Positions 6,703 to 16,701 of a stretch of 64,000 bases of DNA are shown one piece after another. Every line of letters begins with the position of its first letter. The stretch's first letter is position 1. The DNA is taken from contig JAZNGW010000032.1 of the NCBI GenBank assembly GCA_045576655.1, positions 310,001 through 374,000 of the forward strand. The letters are read 5' to 3'. Source of the stretch: RGIG8745 sp045576655 (GTDB lineage Bacteria; Bacteroidota; Bacteroidia; Bacteroidales; Bacteroidaceae). Under the pieces are notes generated by a model. That model was not told the origin of the DNA. It saw only the letters and a program-made list of their open reading frames with translations, and did no database searches. The position numbers were made by a program, and so were the translations under genes.

Positions 6703-9039
6703 TTACTGAAACGCTTCGTCTACAACCACCTCTTCCTCTTCAGCCCAATCCAAACCTTCAAGTTCCGAATTACAAGGTTCATAATCATCTGGTATATTAA
6801 ACTTATCGTCAGGAGAAATTCCAAATGATTCGTCAGCAAGAACTCTCTGTAAGAAAAGTCCACACACAGGCAGTGCAGCCGCAGCTCCCTGCCCGTATGC
6901 CATTGATTCAAAACGAATGTCCCTATCATCTCCACCAACCCAACAACCCATAACCAATTTAGGCAAAACACCCATGAACCAACTATCTGCATTAGAGTTG
7001 GTAGTTCCAGTCTTTCCCGCCATATCTGCCTTAATGTTATACATCCATCGCATACGAGTGGCCGTACCTCTGTCAATCACATCGCGCATCATTGTTATCA
7101 TATTATAGGCAGCTTCTGTTTTCAGCACCTCGTTTACTTTAGGTCTGAAGGTGGCCAGAACCGCACCTTCCGCATCCTCAATACGAGTAACAAGCAATGG
7201 TGCATATCTCACTCCCACATTCGCAAATGCCGTATAAGCGCTAACCATCTCACCCACACTAACCTCACAAGCGCCAAGACTTAATGCCAAAGACGGCTCT
7301 ATGTCCTGATTTGTTATACCCATAGAATGCATCAAGTCAATGAGTTCAACAGGATTAAGCTCTGCCATCAATCTTGCAGCAATCCAGTTGTTTGATTGCG
7401 CAAGCCCTCTCTTGAGTGTTATCATCTTGCCTTCATCAGAATAACTGCCACGAGGCGACCACCCTCCATAGTTCGGCTGTGTATTCAGTAACTCATCGCA
7501 TGGAGTAAATCCATTCTGCATGGCAAGTGCATAGAGGAATGGCTTAACAGTCGAACCAACTTGGCGACGTCCTCCACCCATCACATTGTCATACTGGAAA
7601 TATTGAAAATTCAATCCAGGAACATACGCTTTCACATAGCCTGTCTGAGGGTCCATCGCCATAAATCCGCAACGCAAGAAACTCTTGTAATGACGAATAG
7701 AGTCCATCGGAGTCATTTCCGTTTCGTATGCGCCATCATAACTGAACACTTTCATGTGTGTTTTGGTATTGAATAACTCCTTTATCTCCTCTTCCGTTTT
7801 TCCGGCATTCTTCAATACTCTGTAACGTTCTGACTGCCTTACAGCCCTATTCAAAATCTTATCAACATCTGCTTTAGGCATATAACGTGAATAAGGAGCA
7901 TTGGCATTCCCCTTGTTTTGTTTATCAAATTGTGGCTGAAGATATTCAGCAACATGCTTATATGCAGACTCTTCTGCAATTTGCTGCATTCTGGAATCAA
8001 GAGACGTATAAATCTTCAAACCATCTGTGTAAATGTTGTAGTTTGAACCATCGCGTTTTCTATTCTTATTGCACCAACCATATAGAGGGTCAGTTTCCCA
8101 TGCCAACGAGTCATCATAATATTGCTGATGTTGCCATGAAGCATAATTTGAACGCACAGGTTCCTTTGCCATTAGCTTGCGTCTGAGCAACTCCCTGTAA
8201 TAAGGAGCGATACCATCCTTATGGTCAGCTACATGAAACTTAGAGACATCAAGCGGCTTTGCCTGACATGCCAGCATATCCTCATTACTAATGAAACCAT
8301 ACTTCTCCATCTGCGACAAAACCACATTCCTGCGCTCTTTACTTCTCTCATTAAAGCGCATCGGATTATAATAAGAAGGATTTTTACACATACCTACAAG
8401 TGTGGCACATTCCTCAAGAGACAAATCAATCGGACGCTTATTGAAGTAAGTCTTTGCAGCATTACGTATACCTACAGCATTATTAAGAAAATCAAAATAA
8501 TTAAGATACATTGCAATGATTTCCTCCTTCGTATAGTAACGTTCAAGAAGCACTGCTATATACCACTCTATCGGCTTCTGCATCAATCGCTGACGTTCAT
8601 CACGCGCTACATCAGAATACAATTGTTTTGCCAACTGTTGAGTAATTGTACTTCCACCTCCTGCAGACTTCTGTCCCATAAGACCACGTTTGACAACAGC
8701 ACGCCCAACAGCCCTTAAATCAATGCCACAATGTTCGTGGAAACGAATATCCTCTGTAGCAACAAGAGCATTAACGAGATTTTCAGGCAAAGAATCATAA
8801 GGCAACATCAAACGATTTTCTGATGCGTAACTCCATGTACCCATCAACTTACCGTCATCAGTATAAATTCGCGTAGCAGACTTGTTTATCGGATTTTGTA
8901 ATTCAGAAATTGGCGGTATATAACCCCACCATCCTTGAGATATTGAATATATCGCTAAAATAATGGAACATAATACCAAGAATGTCATTGCCCACAACAC
9001 GCCCAGAGTGCATTTCCAATTCCAACCCTTTGTTGTCAT
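6703..9039 (-). CDS. penicillin-binding protein 1A (bifunctional glycosyltransferase/transpeptidase)
   Basis: Polymerises and cross-links peptidoglycan from lipid II on the periplasmic side. Of 778 aa, residues 11-32 are the membrane anchor. The GT51 domain runs about 55-240, with Glu96 in ATEDIRFHEH and GGSTITQQLAKQL at 128-140. The transpeptidase domain has Ser496 in GSTVKP (495-500), SNN at 549-551 and KTGT at 676-679. All catalytic motifs are intact. The acidic C-terminal tail (AEEEEVVVDEAFQ) is typical of Bacteroidetes. It heads an operon with kdsB and the M16 gene. Often annotated pbp1A, mrcA or ponA. Confidence 0.96.
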   Translation of the reverse strand: MTTKGWNWKCTLGVLWAMTFLVLCSIILAIYSISQGWWGYIPPISELQNPINKSATRIYTDDGKLMGTWSYASENRLMLPYDSLPENLVNALVATEDIRFHEHCGIDLRAVGRAVVKRGLMGQKSAGGGSTITQQLAKQLYSDVARDERQRLMQKPIEWYIAVLLERYYTKEEIIAMYLNYFDFLNNAVGIRNAAKTYFNKRPIDLSLEECATLVGMCKNPSYYNPMRFNERSKERRNVVLSQMEKYGFISNEDMLACQAKPLDVSKFHVADHKDGIAPYYRELLRRKLMAKEPVRSNYASWQHQQYYDDSLAWETDPLYGWCNKNRKRDGSNYNIYTDGLKIYTSLDSRMQQIAEESAYKHVAEYLQPQFDKQNKGNANAPYSRYMPKADVDKILNRAVRQSERYRVLKNAGKTEEEIKELFNTKTHMKVFSYDGAYETEMTPMDSIRHYKSFLRCGFMAMDPQTGYVKAYVPGLNFQYFQYDNVMGGGRRQVGSTVKPFLYALAMQNGFTPCDELLNTQPNYGGWSPRGSYSDEGKMITLKRGLAQSNNWIAARLMAELNPVELIDLMHSMGITNQDIEPSLALSLGACEVSVGEMVSAYTAFANVGVRYAPLLVTRIEDAEGAVLATFRPKVNEVLKTEAAYNMITMMRDVIDRGTATRMRWMYNIKADMAGKTGTTNSNADSWFMGVLPKLVMGCWVGGDDRDIRFESMAYGQGAAAALPVCGLFLQRVLADESFGISPDDKFNIPDDYEPCNSELEGLDWAEEEEVVVDEAFQ

Positions 9040-9117
9040 AATTATCTAAATATTTATCATGCAAAGCAAATTCTTGCGGATGCATCTAAAATTTCACATT
9101 AAGTCCAATATAAAGTG

Positions 9118-9125
9118 CAAATATA
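9118..9125 (-). promoter_or_regulatory. -7 element of the PBP1A-kdsB-M16 operon
   Basis: On the minus strand 9125-9118 reads TATATTTG, a full match to TAnnTTTG. The -33 match near 9144-9147 (GTTG) is partial. The leader would be about 70 nt. Confidence 0.5.
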
Positions 9126-9224
9126 AGAACAAATTTCACAACTCAACAATATTTAACTGCATTTGACATATGGAACCAGAAACAAGAACCACATGTGCAC
9201 ATAAAAACTCCATTGCCAACAAAA

Positions 9225-9253
9225 GAAGACTGGTTCAAATTGCACCAGTCTTC
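9225..9253 (-). terminator. terminator of the clpC-htpG operon
   Basis: Perfect 10-bp stem GAAGACTGGT (9225-9234) with ACCAGTCTTC (9244-9253). On the minus strand it is followed by TTTTGTT, placing it about 45 bp after the htpG stop. Confidence 0.8.
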
Positions 9254-9295
9254 CCCTTTAACAAATTCAATATAAATCAATACATATTAAAAACA

Positions 9296-11347
9296 TCAAA
9301 TCATCTGAAGTGAACGATTAACGAACTTCGTAAGCGCCTCTCCACGCAACATGCCATTTTGAAGGAGTGCGAGGTCTATTAGCTGATGAACACGCTTAAT
9401 GCCTTTTGAATAGTCGGCAATGATGTTGTTTTTCTTCTCATTCTGCAAACGAATATCCTCTTCGCACTTATTCAGCTCATCTTTGCTTTCATGCGAAATC
9501 TCATCGTACTTTTTATCCTTGTTTGCCTGGTTAATGGCATCGCGACGCGCATTAAGTCCCTTGATTTCAGCATTGATTGGCGAAAGCAGACTAGAAATAT
9601 CTGATTCGGATGCGTTCAAGATGTCTTTTACGAGCTTATGGTTAGTGTTGAGCACAACATTATACATATCAGGCATTTCGCCATAGAATGACATACCCTG
9701 CTGCAGACGACTCATGTCCTTCATGCGACGCATATATTCATTTTGCGTGATTGTGATTGGTGCAGATGTTTCATTCATTGCCTGCGCTTCGACATTGAAT
9801 TCAACCTTATCCAACGTAGGGAGTTGTGTCTTAAAGACAGAAACAATAAGCTCGCGCTGCATGTCATCAAGTTGGTCCTTAACATCTTCTTCCTTCTGAA
9901 TGAGTTTATCAACGATATCGCTATCAACACGAACGAATCGAGTCTTTTCAAGCTTCTGCTCAAGCATGCTCACCATTGCAGGGTCAAGATGTCCGTCCAT
10001 AAGGAGTACGTTGTAACCCTTTTGCTGAGCAGCATCAATATAACTATACTGCTCTTCCTTATCGTTTGAGTAAAGGTATACGACTGTTCCGTTCTTGTCT
10101 GTCTGATTATCTTTTATGAGTGTTGCATATTCTTCAGAAGTGTAATACTTCCCATCAGTATCTTTTAGAAGTGCATACTTCATGGCCTTTTCGCAGAAAT
10201 CATTTTCAGACAGCATGCCATAGTTGATGAATATCTTGATGTCGTCCCATTTAGATTCATAATCCTTACGGTCATTTTTGAAAAGATTTGCAAGACGGTC
10301 GCTCACTTTCTTGCTAATATATGTTGAGATTTTCTTTACATTCTTATCGCTCTGAAGGTATGAGCGACTTACATTGAGCGGAATGTCTGGTGAATCTATC
10401 ACGCCGTGCAGGAGCGTGAGGAAATCAGGCACAATACCTTCGACGGAATCGGTCACGAATACTTGATTGCAATAAAGCTGTATTTTGTTCTTCTGCAAAT
10501 CAAAGTTTGACTTAACTTTCGGAAAGTATAGCACACCTGTAAGATTGAACGGAAAATCAACATTAAGGTGAATCCAGAAGAGAGGTTCATCGCTCATCGG
10601 ATAGAGTTCACGATAAAACTCTTTGTAGTCCTCATCTTTAAGTTCAGATGGTTTCTTTGTCCAAAGAGGTTCTGTTTTGTTGATGATGTTCGATTCATCG
10701 GTGTCGACTTGCTTTCCGTCTTTCCATTCTTTTTTGTTGCCGAACTTAATTTCAACTGGCAAGAATTTGCAATACTTGTTGAGCAGTTCGCTGATTTTGC
10801 TTTCTTCAAGGAATTCTTTACTTTCCTCATCTATATGCATGATGATGTCTGTTCCTCGTTCAGTCTTCTCAACCTCTTCTATAGTATATTCGGGACTTCC
10901 GTCACATGACCATTTCACAGCCTTTGCTCCATCCTTCCAACTCTTTGTGAGAATCTCCACCTTGTTGCTCACCATGAACGATGAGTAGAATCCCAATCCA
11001 AAATGTCCGATGATTGCGTTAAAATCATCCTTATATTTGTCAAGGAAATCATTTGCACCAGAAAATGCTATCTGATTAATATATTTTTCGATTTCCTCTT
11101 CGGTCATACCAATGCCTTGGTCACTAACAGTAAGCGTACCAGCTTCTTTGTCTACAGACACAGAAACCATAAGTGTGCCAAGTTCTCCTTTAAATTCACC
11201 CTTTGAAGCAAGAGTCTTGAGTTTCTGAGTTGCATCTACAGCATTACTCACAATTTCGCGAAGGAAAATTTCATTATCAGAATAGAGAAACTTTTTAATT
11301 ATGGGGAATATATTTTCTGTCGTAACCCCTATATTACCTTTTTGCAT
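9296..11347 (-). CDS. htpG: molecular chaperone HtpG (Hsp90)
   Basis: Dimeric ATP-dependent cytoplasmic chaperone. It is 683 aa, slightly longer than E. coli HtpG, as usual in Bacteroidetes. The GHKL ATP pocket is complete: Glu31, Asn35 and Asp38 in REIVSNAVDAT, then SDQGIGMT and GHFGLGFYSSFMV. The middle domain carries the conserved catalytic-loop Arg in PLNVSRSYLQ. The C-terminal dimerisation domain contains MKDMSRLQQGM and is followed by a charged helix. It starts 22 bp after clpC and probably shares its transcript, making a heat-shock pair. Confidence 0.97.
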   Translation of the reverse strand: MQKGNIGVTTENIFPIIKKFLYSDNEIFLREIVSNAVDATQKLKTLASKGEFKGELGTLMVSVSVDKEAGTLTVSDQGIGMTEEEIEKYINQIAFSGANDFLDKYKDDFNAIIGHFGLGFYSSFMVSNKVEILTKSWKDGAKAVKWSCDGSPEYTIEEVEKTERGTDIIMHIDEESKEFLEESKISELLNKYCKFLPVEIKFGNKKEWKDGKQVDTDESNIINKTEPLWTKKPSELKDEDYKEFYRELYPMSDEPLFWIHLNVDFPFNLTGVLYFPKVKSNFDLQKNKIQLYCNQVFVTDSVEGIVPDFLTLLHGVIDSPDIPLNVSRSYLQSDKNVKKISTYISKKVSDRLANLFKNDRKDYESKWDDIKIFINYGMLSENDFCEKAMKYALLKDTDGKYYTSEEYATLIKDNQTDKNGTVVYLYSNDKEEQYSYIDAAQQKGYNVLLMDGHLDPAMVSMLEQKLEKTRFVRVDSDIVDKLIQKEEDVKDQLDDMQRELIVSVFKTQLPTLDKVEFNVEAQAMNETSAPITITQNEYMRRMKDMSRLQQGMSFYGEMPDMYNVVLNTNHKLVKDILNASESDISSLLSPINAEIKGLNARRDAINQANKDKKYDEISHESKDELNKCEEDIRLQNEKKNNIIADYSKGIKRVHQLIDLALLQNGMLRGEALTKFVNRSLQMI

Positions 11348-11369
11348 ATTGTTTAATTAATTTAAATTG

Positions 11370-13901
11370 TTATTTATCATTTTTAATTTTCACTTTGACA
11401 TCATCACCTTCCAAACAAAGAAGTATCGTATCGCCATCACGAACTGATTCTTCAACAATCAATTCAGACACAGGGTCTTCTATATAAGTTTGAATTGCTC
11501 TCCGCAGAGGACGAGCACCGTACTGCTTGTCAAAACCTTTTCGGACAATGAAATCTACAGCATTATCCTCCAATTCAAGCTTGTAACCCAAAGATTCAAT
11601 TCTGTTACGTAATCCTTGAAGTTCCAAACCAAATATAGTCTTTATTGAATCAAAATCAAGTTGATCAAATGTTATTATTTCGTCTATGCGATTTATGAAT
11701 TCAGGACTGAATTGCTTGTTAAGCGCCTTCTGTATGAGGCTCTGTGACACCTTTTTACTATCAGAAACAGAGGCGGTTGAAAAACCTATCTCATTCCCAA
11801 AATCTTTCAGTTGACGACTACCCACGTTGGAGGTCATGATAATAACGGTGTTACGGAAATCAACAGTTCGTCCATAGCTATCGGTAAGACGTCCATCATC
11901 CATCACTTGTAAGAGGATGTTGAAAACATCAGAATGGGCTTTTTCTATCTCATCAAGCAGTACTATTGAATAGGGGTTGCGCCTAACTTTCTCAGTCAAC
12001 AATCCGCCTTCTTCGTACCCAACATAACCTGGAGGAGCGCCAACAAGTCGCGACACTGTGAATTTCTCCATGTATTCACTCATGTCAATGCGTATAAGCG
12101 CATCAGAACTGCCGAACATATATTCAGCCAACCGCTTAGCAAGATAAGTCTTACCCACACCTGTTGGACCTAGGAACATGAATGTACCAATAGGACGTGA
12201 CGGATCCTTTAATCCGACTCTACTACGCTGAATTGCACTCACAAGTTTATCTACAGCTGTATCTTGCGCTATGATTTTACTTTTAAGTTCAGCACGCATG
12301 CCTTTCATGCGTATACCTTCAACTTGAGCCATTTTCTGTACTGGCACACCCGTAATCATAGATACTGTTTCAGCAACCTTATCAGCATCAACCATTTCTC
12401 GTTTATCTGAAATGCTTTTTGCCCATTGCTGTTTCATATCTTCAAGTTCAGACATGAGTCGCCTCTCTCTATCTCTAAAATTAGCGGCAAGTTCAAAGTT
12501 CTGATTTTTAACAGCATCCATCTTATTTTTAGATACTTCTGCCACTTCATTTTCTCTCTCCTCTAATTCTTTTGGAACTGAAATGTTGCAAATATGCACC
12601 CTTGAACCTACTTCATCGAGTACATCTATAGCTTTGTCAGGAAAACTACGGTCGGTAATATATTTTTCTGCCAAATCGACACACAGACGTATTGCATCGT
12701 CTGTATAAATAACATTGTGATGTTGTTCGTAACGTTCCTTTATGTTGTGTAGAATCTCCAGAGTTTCTTGCGGAGTAGTCTGTTCCACAATTATTTTTTG
12801 GAATCGACGTTCAAGCGCACCATCCTTCTCTATGCTCTTACGATATTCGTCAAGCGTAGTGGCACCTATACACTGAAGTTCTCCTATTGAAAGGGCCGGT
12901 TTCATCATATTAGCAGCATCCATACTACCAGCTTGATTTCCGGCACCAACTATCGTGTGTATTTCATCAATAAATACTATTATATTGGGATTGGCACGAA
13001 GTTCCTTTATTATGGTTTTCATTCTTTCTTCGAATTGCCCTCTATACTTGGTTCCTGCAACAACGCTTGTCATGTCAAGCGAGACGATACGCTTGTCAAA
13101 AAGTACACGAGAAACTTTACGTTCAACAATTCGAAGTGCTAATCCTTCAACAATGGAACTTTTGCCTACACCTGGCTCCCCTATCAGAACTGGATTATTC
13201 TTCTTACGGCGACTGAGAATCTGCGCCAAGCGTTCTATTTCCTTATCGCGCCCAACTACAGGGTCCAGTTTGCCCTCAACAGCTGCCTTAGTCATATCAA
13301 AACCGAAAGTATCAATCGCAGGAGTATCTGAAATGCTTTTTACCCCTTTTTTTTCGGTCACAGTTCCACCACCAGATGTTGACTGACTACCAGAACGTGA
13401 CGGTGGCATATCCTCTATTTCCTCGTCGTCTTCAAAATCGATATTTGCCTTAGGATTAGGAACCGACATGGAAAATGCACCTTTTAACTGGCCATAATCA
13501 ACATTGCTATCACAAAGTACACGGGCGGCAAGACTATCTTTTTGCTTCATAATAGCTAATAGTAAATGCTTAGTATTCAATTCATCCGCTTTTAGTAATC
13601 TGGCTTCAAGCATACTTAATTTCAGTATTGAGGATGCACGCTCATTCAATGTTATGTCAGAACTAACAATGCCATCTTTATACTCAACCCTGATTTTAGT
13701 TTCAATCAAACGCTTAATCTCCTTTATATCGAGATTAAACTTGTCACGGAGCACTTCTATAGCATCATTATCTCCATCACGAATTATGCCTAAAAGAATA
13801 TGCTCGGGACCTATATAGTCGTTGCAAAGACGAATTGCTTCTTCTTTGCTATAAGTCAGAATTTTATTTATTGATTTTGAATATTGATTAATCATGCTCA
13901 A
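11370..13901 (-). CDS. clpC: ATP-dependent Clp protease ATP-binding subunit ClpC
   Basis: AAA+ unfoldase that feeds substrates to ClpP. At 843 aa it has the ClpC layout: double Clp-N repeat (about 1-145), a Ser/Thr/Gly-rich linker, NBD1 with GEPGVGKSSIVEGLA and FIDEIHTIVGAG, a UVR-type middle region (NFELAANFRDRERRL), NBD2 with GPTGVGKTYLAKRLAEYMFG, and a C-terminal D2 small domain. A ClpP-docking loop is expected near the end of NBD2 but I could not point to it with certainty. It is transcribed with htpG. No mcsA/mcsB or ctsR genes are next to it, so control differs from Firmicutes. Confidence 0.95.
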   Translation of the reverse strand: MSMINQYSKSINKILTYSKEEAIRLCNDYIGPEHILLGIIRDGDNDAIEVLRDKFNLDIKEIKRLIETKIRVEYKDGIVSSDITLNERASSILKLSMLEARLLKADELNTKHLLLAIMKQKDSLAARVLCDSNVDYGQLKGAFSMSVPNPKANIDFEDDEEIEDMPPSRSGSQSTSGGGTVTEKKGVKSISDTPAIDTFGFDMTKAAVEGKLDPVVGRDKEIERLAQILSRRKKNNPVLIGEPGVGKSSIVEGLALRIVERKVSRVLFDKRIVSLDMTSVVAGTKYRGQFEERMKTIIKELRANPNIIVFIDEIHTIVGAGNQAGSMDAANMMKPALSIGELQCIGATTLDEYRKSIEKDGALERRFQKIIVEQTTPQETLEILHNIKERYEQHHNVIYTDDAIRLCVDLAEKYITDRSFPDKAIDVLDEVGSRVHICNISVPKELEERENEVAEVSKNKMDAVKNQNFELAANFRDRERRLMSELEDMKQQWAKSISDKREMVDADKVAETVSMITGVPVQKMAQVEGIRMKGMRAELKSKIIAQDTAVDKLVSAIQRSRVGLKDPSRPIGTFMFLGPTGVGKTYLAKRLAEYMFGSSDALIRIDMSEYMEKFTVSRLVGAPPGYVGYEEGGLLTEKVRRNPYSIVLLDEIEKAHSDVFNILLQVMDDGRLTDSYGRTVDFRNTVIIMTSNVGSRQLKDFGNEIGFSTASVSDSKKVSQSLIQKALNKQFSPEFINRIDEIITFDQLDFDSIKTIFGLELQGLRNRIESLGYKLELEDNAVDFIVRKGFDKQYGARPLRRAIQTYIEDPVSELIVEESVRDGDTILLCLEGDDVKVKIKNDK

Positions 13902-13996
13902 TACATTGTATTTTTATTGCAGAAATAGAAAACAACATTCTTCACATATTGTTCCGTCATGCAGATTTGCAAAATAGATGCCAAACTGACAATGTG

Positions 13997-14836
13997 TCAC
14001 ATTCCGCCTTTGGGTTGAATAGTCATATCCAACAATTCTGCGTATGTTCCGTTAAAAAGATTGACATCAACAAACCCATCAATACCTCCAACCTTGCCAT
14101 AATCAGTATGCTGCCAAAAATGCCAATCACCATCATAACGCAATGAATCAATATAATAATGAGCAATCCAACGCGGATATGAGTCAAATGCAGAATTGTC
14201 AAGTTTGTCTTTATAAAAACTGTATGATGAATATATGATTGGTTTAATCTTATAATAATTCTCCACAATATTCAACCAAACCTTCAATTCACTTTGCAGT
14301 TGTTCTTTGGTTAAATTGCCAATAGTCTCAACGTCAAGAACAGGAGGTAAATCACCCTCTTCCAACTGAACCGTACGACAGAAAAAGTCTGCCTGTTCCT
14401 TTGCACTACTCAATGTTGAATAAAAATGATATGCTCCACGAAGAACTCCATTCATTCGTGCTTTATAAAAATTATATTTAAAGTATTTATCAACAATATC
14501 CTTACCTTCTGTCGCTTTTATAAACACAAAACTAACAGGAACGCCTTGAAGGTCAGACACTTTTAAAGAATCCCAATCGATTTCCTCTTGATAACGCGAC
14601 ACGTCAATACCTCGCACTTCAGCACTAGGATACTCAACGTTGCCATACTTTGCATTAAGCATCAATGCGTAAGTCCGCAAATATGGGAACAAATAGTAAA
14701 CTGTAATAGCTAGCAACAAAATAACAAAGCTAACAAATACGTACACTGATTTACGCGAAGAAATATTTTTTTCATTCCCCTTCTTCCTCGCACTTGACTC
14801 TGCTTTATTTTTTTTATAATTCTTATCTGCCGGCAT
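13997..14836 (-). CDS. membrane-anchored GH25 muramidase (lysozyme)
   Basis: Hydrolyses the MurNAc-GlcNAc bond of peptidoglycan. A lysine-rich cytoplasmic stretch (1-29) is followed by one membrane helix (about 31-50), leaving a periplasmic GH25 domain (75-275). The GIDVSRYQ motif has Asp78, and VLDVET carries Asp168 and Glu170, the DxE catalytic pair; HFWQHTDYG is the conserved late motif. 279 aa is normal for this class. It lies alone between clpC and pfp, with a hairpin upstream. It may act in cell-wall turnover or antagonism; the anchor favours self-remodelling. Confidence 0.93.
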   Translation of the reverse strand: MPADKNYKKNKAESSARKKGNEKNISSRKSVYVFVSFVILLLAITVYYLFPYLRTYALMLNAKYGNVEYPSAEVRGIDVSRYQEEIDWDSLKVSDLQGVPVSFVFIKATEGKDIVDKYFKYNFYKARMNGVLRGAYHFYSTLSSAKEQADFFCRTVQLEEGDLPPVLDVETIGNLTKEQLQSELKVWLNIVENYYKIKPIIYSSYSFYKDKLDNSAFDSYPRWIAHYYIDSLRYDGDWHFWQHTDYGKVGGIDGFVDVNLFNGTYAELLDMTIQPKGGM

Positions 14837-14876
14837 TTTTTATACCATTCAAGTATCCGCCCAATTATTAAAGAAA

Positions 14877-14929
14877 GGACACAAAGATGTTCATTTCGCA
14901 ATGTGTTCTGCCAAAACATCCTTGTGTCC
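14877..14929 (-). terminator. terminator of the PPi-dependent PFK gene
   Basis: A 15-bp stem with one mismatch: GGACACAAAGATGTT (14877-14891) with AACATCCTTGTGTCC (14915-14929), 23-nt loop. On the minus strand the T-rich stretch TTTCTTTAATAA follows. Confidence 0.65.
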
Positions 14930-14961
14930 ACATTATATGCTACTTAAATATAGCGCCTAAA

Positions 14962-16596
14962 TTATTCCTGCTCCAATTTGAGAGTAATTGTAGACTGGTC
15001 GCACACTTCAGATGGTCCGAAGTACTGGATTGGACCAGGATATACGTAACTTGTATAACGAGCCCAAACATTGCGTTTTGAAACAAAATACTTATATGGG
15101 GCACCATCAAGTTCTACAAGAGCCTTGCGAATAACAGGCTTCATCTTTCCGTTTCGCTTCTCAAGGTTCATCATCATTGTAATTGGCACACCACCAGCAA
15201 TCCACTGTTCAGCAGGAGCTGTTGTATTCTTTATGATTGACATATAACCTGTCTTGCCATTAGCAATCAAACGAGTTGCATTGAAACCAAGACTATAGCA
15301 ATAGTCTGCATCATAGTTAGAAGGAGCAGCACAACGTCCCTCATATCCGAAGAAGTGATGCTGAGCAGCAAACTTTCCAACATACTTACCTGCCTTCTTC
15401 ATTTTCTCAAGTTTAGTTGCAACCATGTGCGAGAGCAACTTCTCGGTCTCAATAAGAGATACCTGCACGTTACCATGCGGGTCACGATCTAGAGCCAGCT
15501 GCTGAGCAACCTCTGTTGGAAGAGAGTTAAATACTTTAAGATTTTCTTCTGAAATATGCTCTTTAACGTAGTCAATCTGCTTGTTACGAGCTACTTCCTT
15601 TGCCTCAGGAGTTGCAAGGACATCATTAAGTTCTGCAATAAGTTTCTTGATTGCAGGAATAAACTCAATAAGTCCCTCAGGGATAAGAACTGTACCAAAA
15701 TCGTTTCCGTCAGCAGCGCGTGTAGCCACAGCTTCAGCAATATATGAAACAACTTCATCAAGCGACATAGCCTTCTCCTCAACTTCCTCGCTGATAAGAC
15801 AAATGTTTGGCTGACACTGAAGAGCGCATTCAAGAGCTATATGACTTGCTGAACGTCCCATCAACTTGATGAAATGCCAATATTTGCGTGCAGAATTACA
15901 GTCACGCTGGATGTTACCGATAAGTTCTGAGTATGTTTTACATGCTGTATCGAAACCGAATGAAGTTTCAATCTGCTCATTCTTCAAGTCACCGTCAATA
16001 GTTTTAGGACAACCAATTACTTGAACACCGTATTCCTTAGCAGCATAGTATTCGGCAAGCACACAAGCATTTGTGTTAGAGTCGTCGCCACCAATGATAA
16101 CAAGAGCCTTAATATTAAGTTCACGAAGAATCTTAATACCCTTCTCAAACTGCCATTCCTCTTCAAGTTTAGTACGGCCAGAACCAATAATATCAAAGCC
16201 TCCAGTATTGCGATACTCGTCAATCATATCACTTGTCAGCTCCATATATTTATGGTCAACCAAACCACCAGGACCAAGAATGAATCCATATAGTTTGCTA
16301 TCTTTATTGAGAGTCTTTATACCATCGAAAAGACCGCTAATTACATTGTGTCCGCCTGGAGCCTGACCGCCAGAAAGAATTACACCGACATTAAAAGGTG
16401 GCAATTCTTTAGCTTCGCCTGCCTCAAACTCAATGACTGGCATTCCATAAGTGTTAGGGAACAACTTTTTGATTTCTTCCTGGTTACCAACAGATTGAGT
16501 TGGTTTTCCTTCCTTAGCATTTACCGGACCCTGAAGAGCCTTTGGCAATTTAGGCTGATACGCAGCTCTCGCCAACTGCAATGGACTTTTTTCCAT
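14962..16596 (-). CDS. pfp: diphosphate-fructose-6-phosphate 1-phosphotransferase (PPi-dependent PFK)
   Basis: Reversibly phosphorylates fructose 6-phosphate with pyrophosphate (EC 2.7.1.90). At 544 aa it belongs to the long PFK clade. GGQAPGGHN (76-84) binds phosphate; GGDDS (169-173) has Asp in place of the ATP-type Gly, the hallmark of PPi use; KTIDGDL (198-204) is the catalytic motif with Lys; LMGRSASHIALE keeps the catalytic MGR arginine. All key residues are intact, in contrast to the two ATP-type paralogues at 32.5 and 52.3 kb. It has its own consensus promoter and terminator and probably carries much of the glycolytic flux. Inference only. Confidence 0.95.
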   Translation of the reverse strand: MEKSPLQLARAAYQPKLPKALQGPVNAKEGKPTQSVGNQEEIKKLFPNTYGMPVIEFEAGEAKELPPFNVGVILSGGQAPGGHNVISGLFDGIKTLNKDSKLYGFILGPGGLVDHKYMELTSDMIDEYRNTGGFDIIGSGRTKLEEEWQFEKGIKILRELNIKALVIIGGDDSNTNACVLAEYYAAKEYGVQVIGCPKTIDGDLKNEQIETSFGFDTACKTYSELIGNIQRDCNSARKYWHFIKLMGRSASHIALECALQCQPNICLISEEVEEKAMSLDEVVSYIAEAVATRAADGNDFGTVLIPEGLIEFIPAIKKLIAELNDVLATPEAKEVARNKQIDYVKEHISEENLKVFNSLPTEVAQQLALDRDPHGNVQVSLIETEKLLSHMVATKLEKMKKAGKYVGKFAAQHHFFGYEGRCAAPSNYDADYCYSLGFNATRLIANGKTGYMSIIKNTTAPAEQWIAGGVPITMMMNLEKRNGKMKPVIRKALVELDGAPYKYFVSKRNVWARYTSYVYPGPIQYFGPSEVCDQSTITLKLEQE

Positions 16597-16658
16597 ACTT
16601 AAAAGTTTTATAATTATTAAAAAATGTTTTTGGGTTTATATAATTACTCAATGTAATG

Positions 16659-16689
16659 CAAATATACATCTAATATGGCGAATTTCAAA
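16659..16689 (-). promoter_or_regulatory. consensus promoter of pfp
   Basis: On the minus strand a TTTG -33 box (16689-16686), 19 bp, then TATATTTG (16666-16659) give a perfect Bacteroidetes promoter. The leader is about 55 nt. Confidence 0.75.
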
Positions 16690-16701
16690 ACACAAGCATT
16701 C

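Noticed and set aside
8221..8718. 165-aa frame opposite the PBP1A glycosyltransferase domain
   Set aside because: Antisense to conserved catalytic sequence, low complexity.
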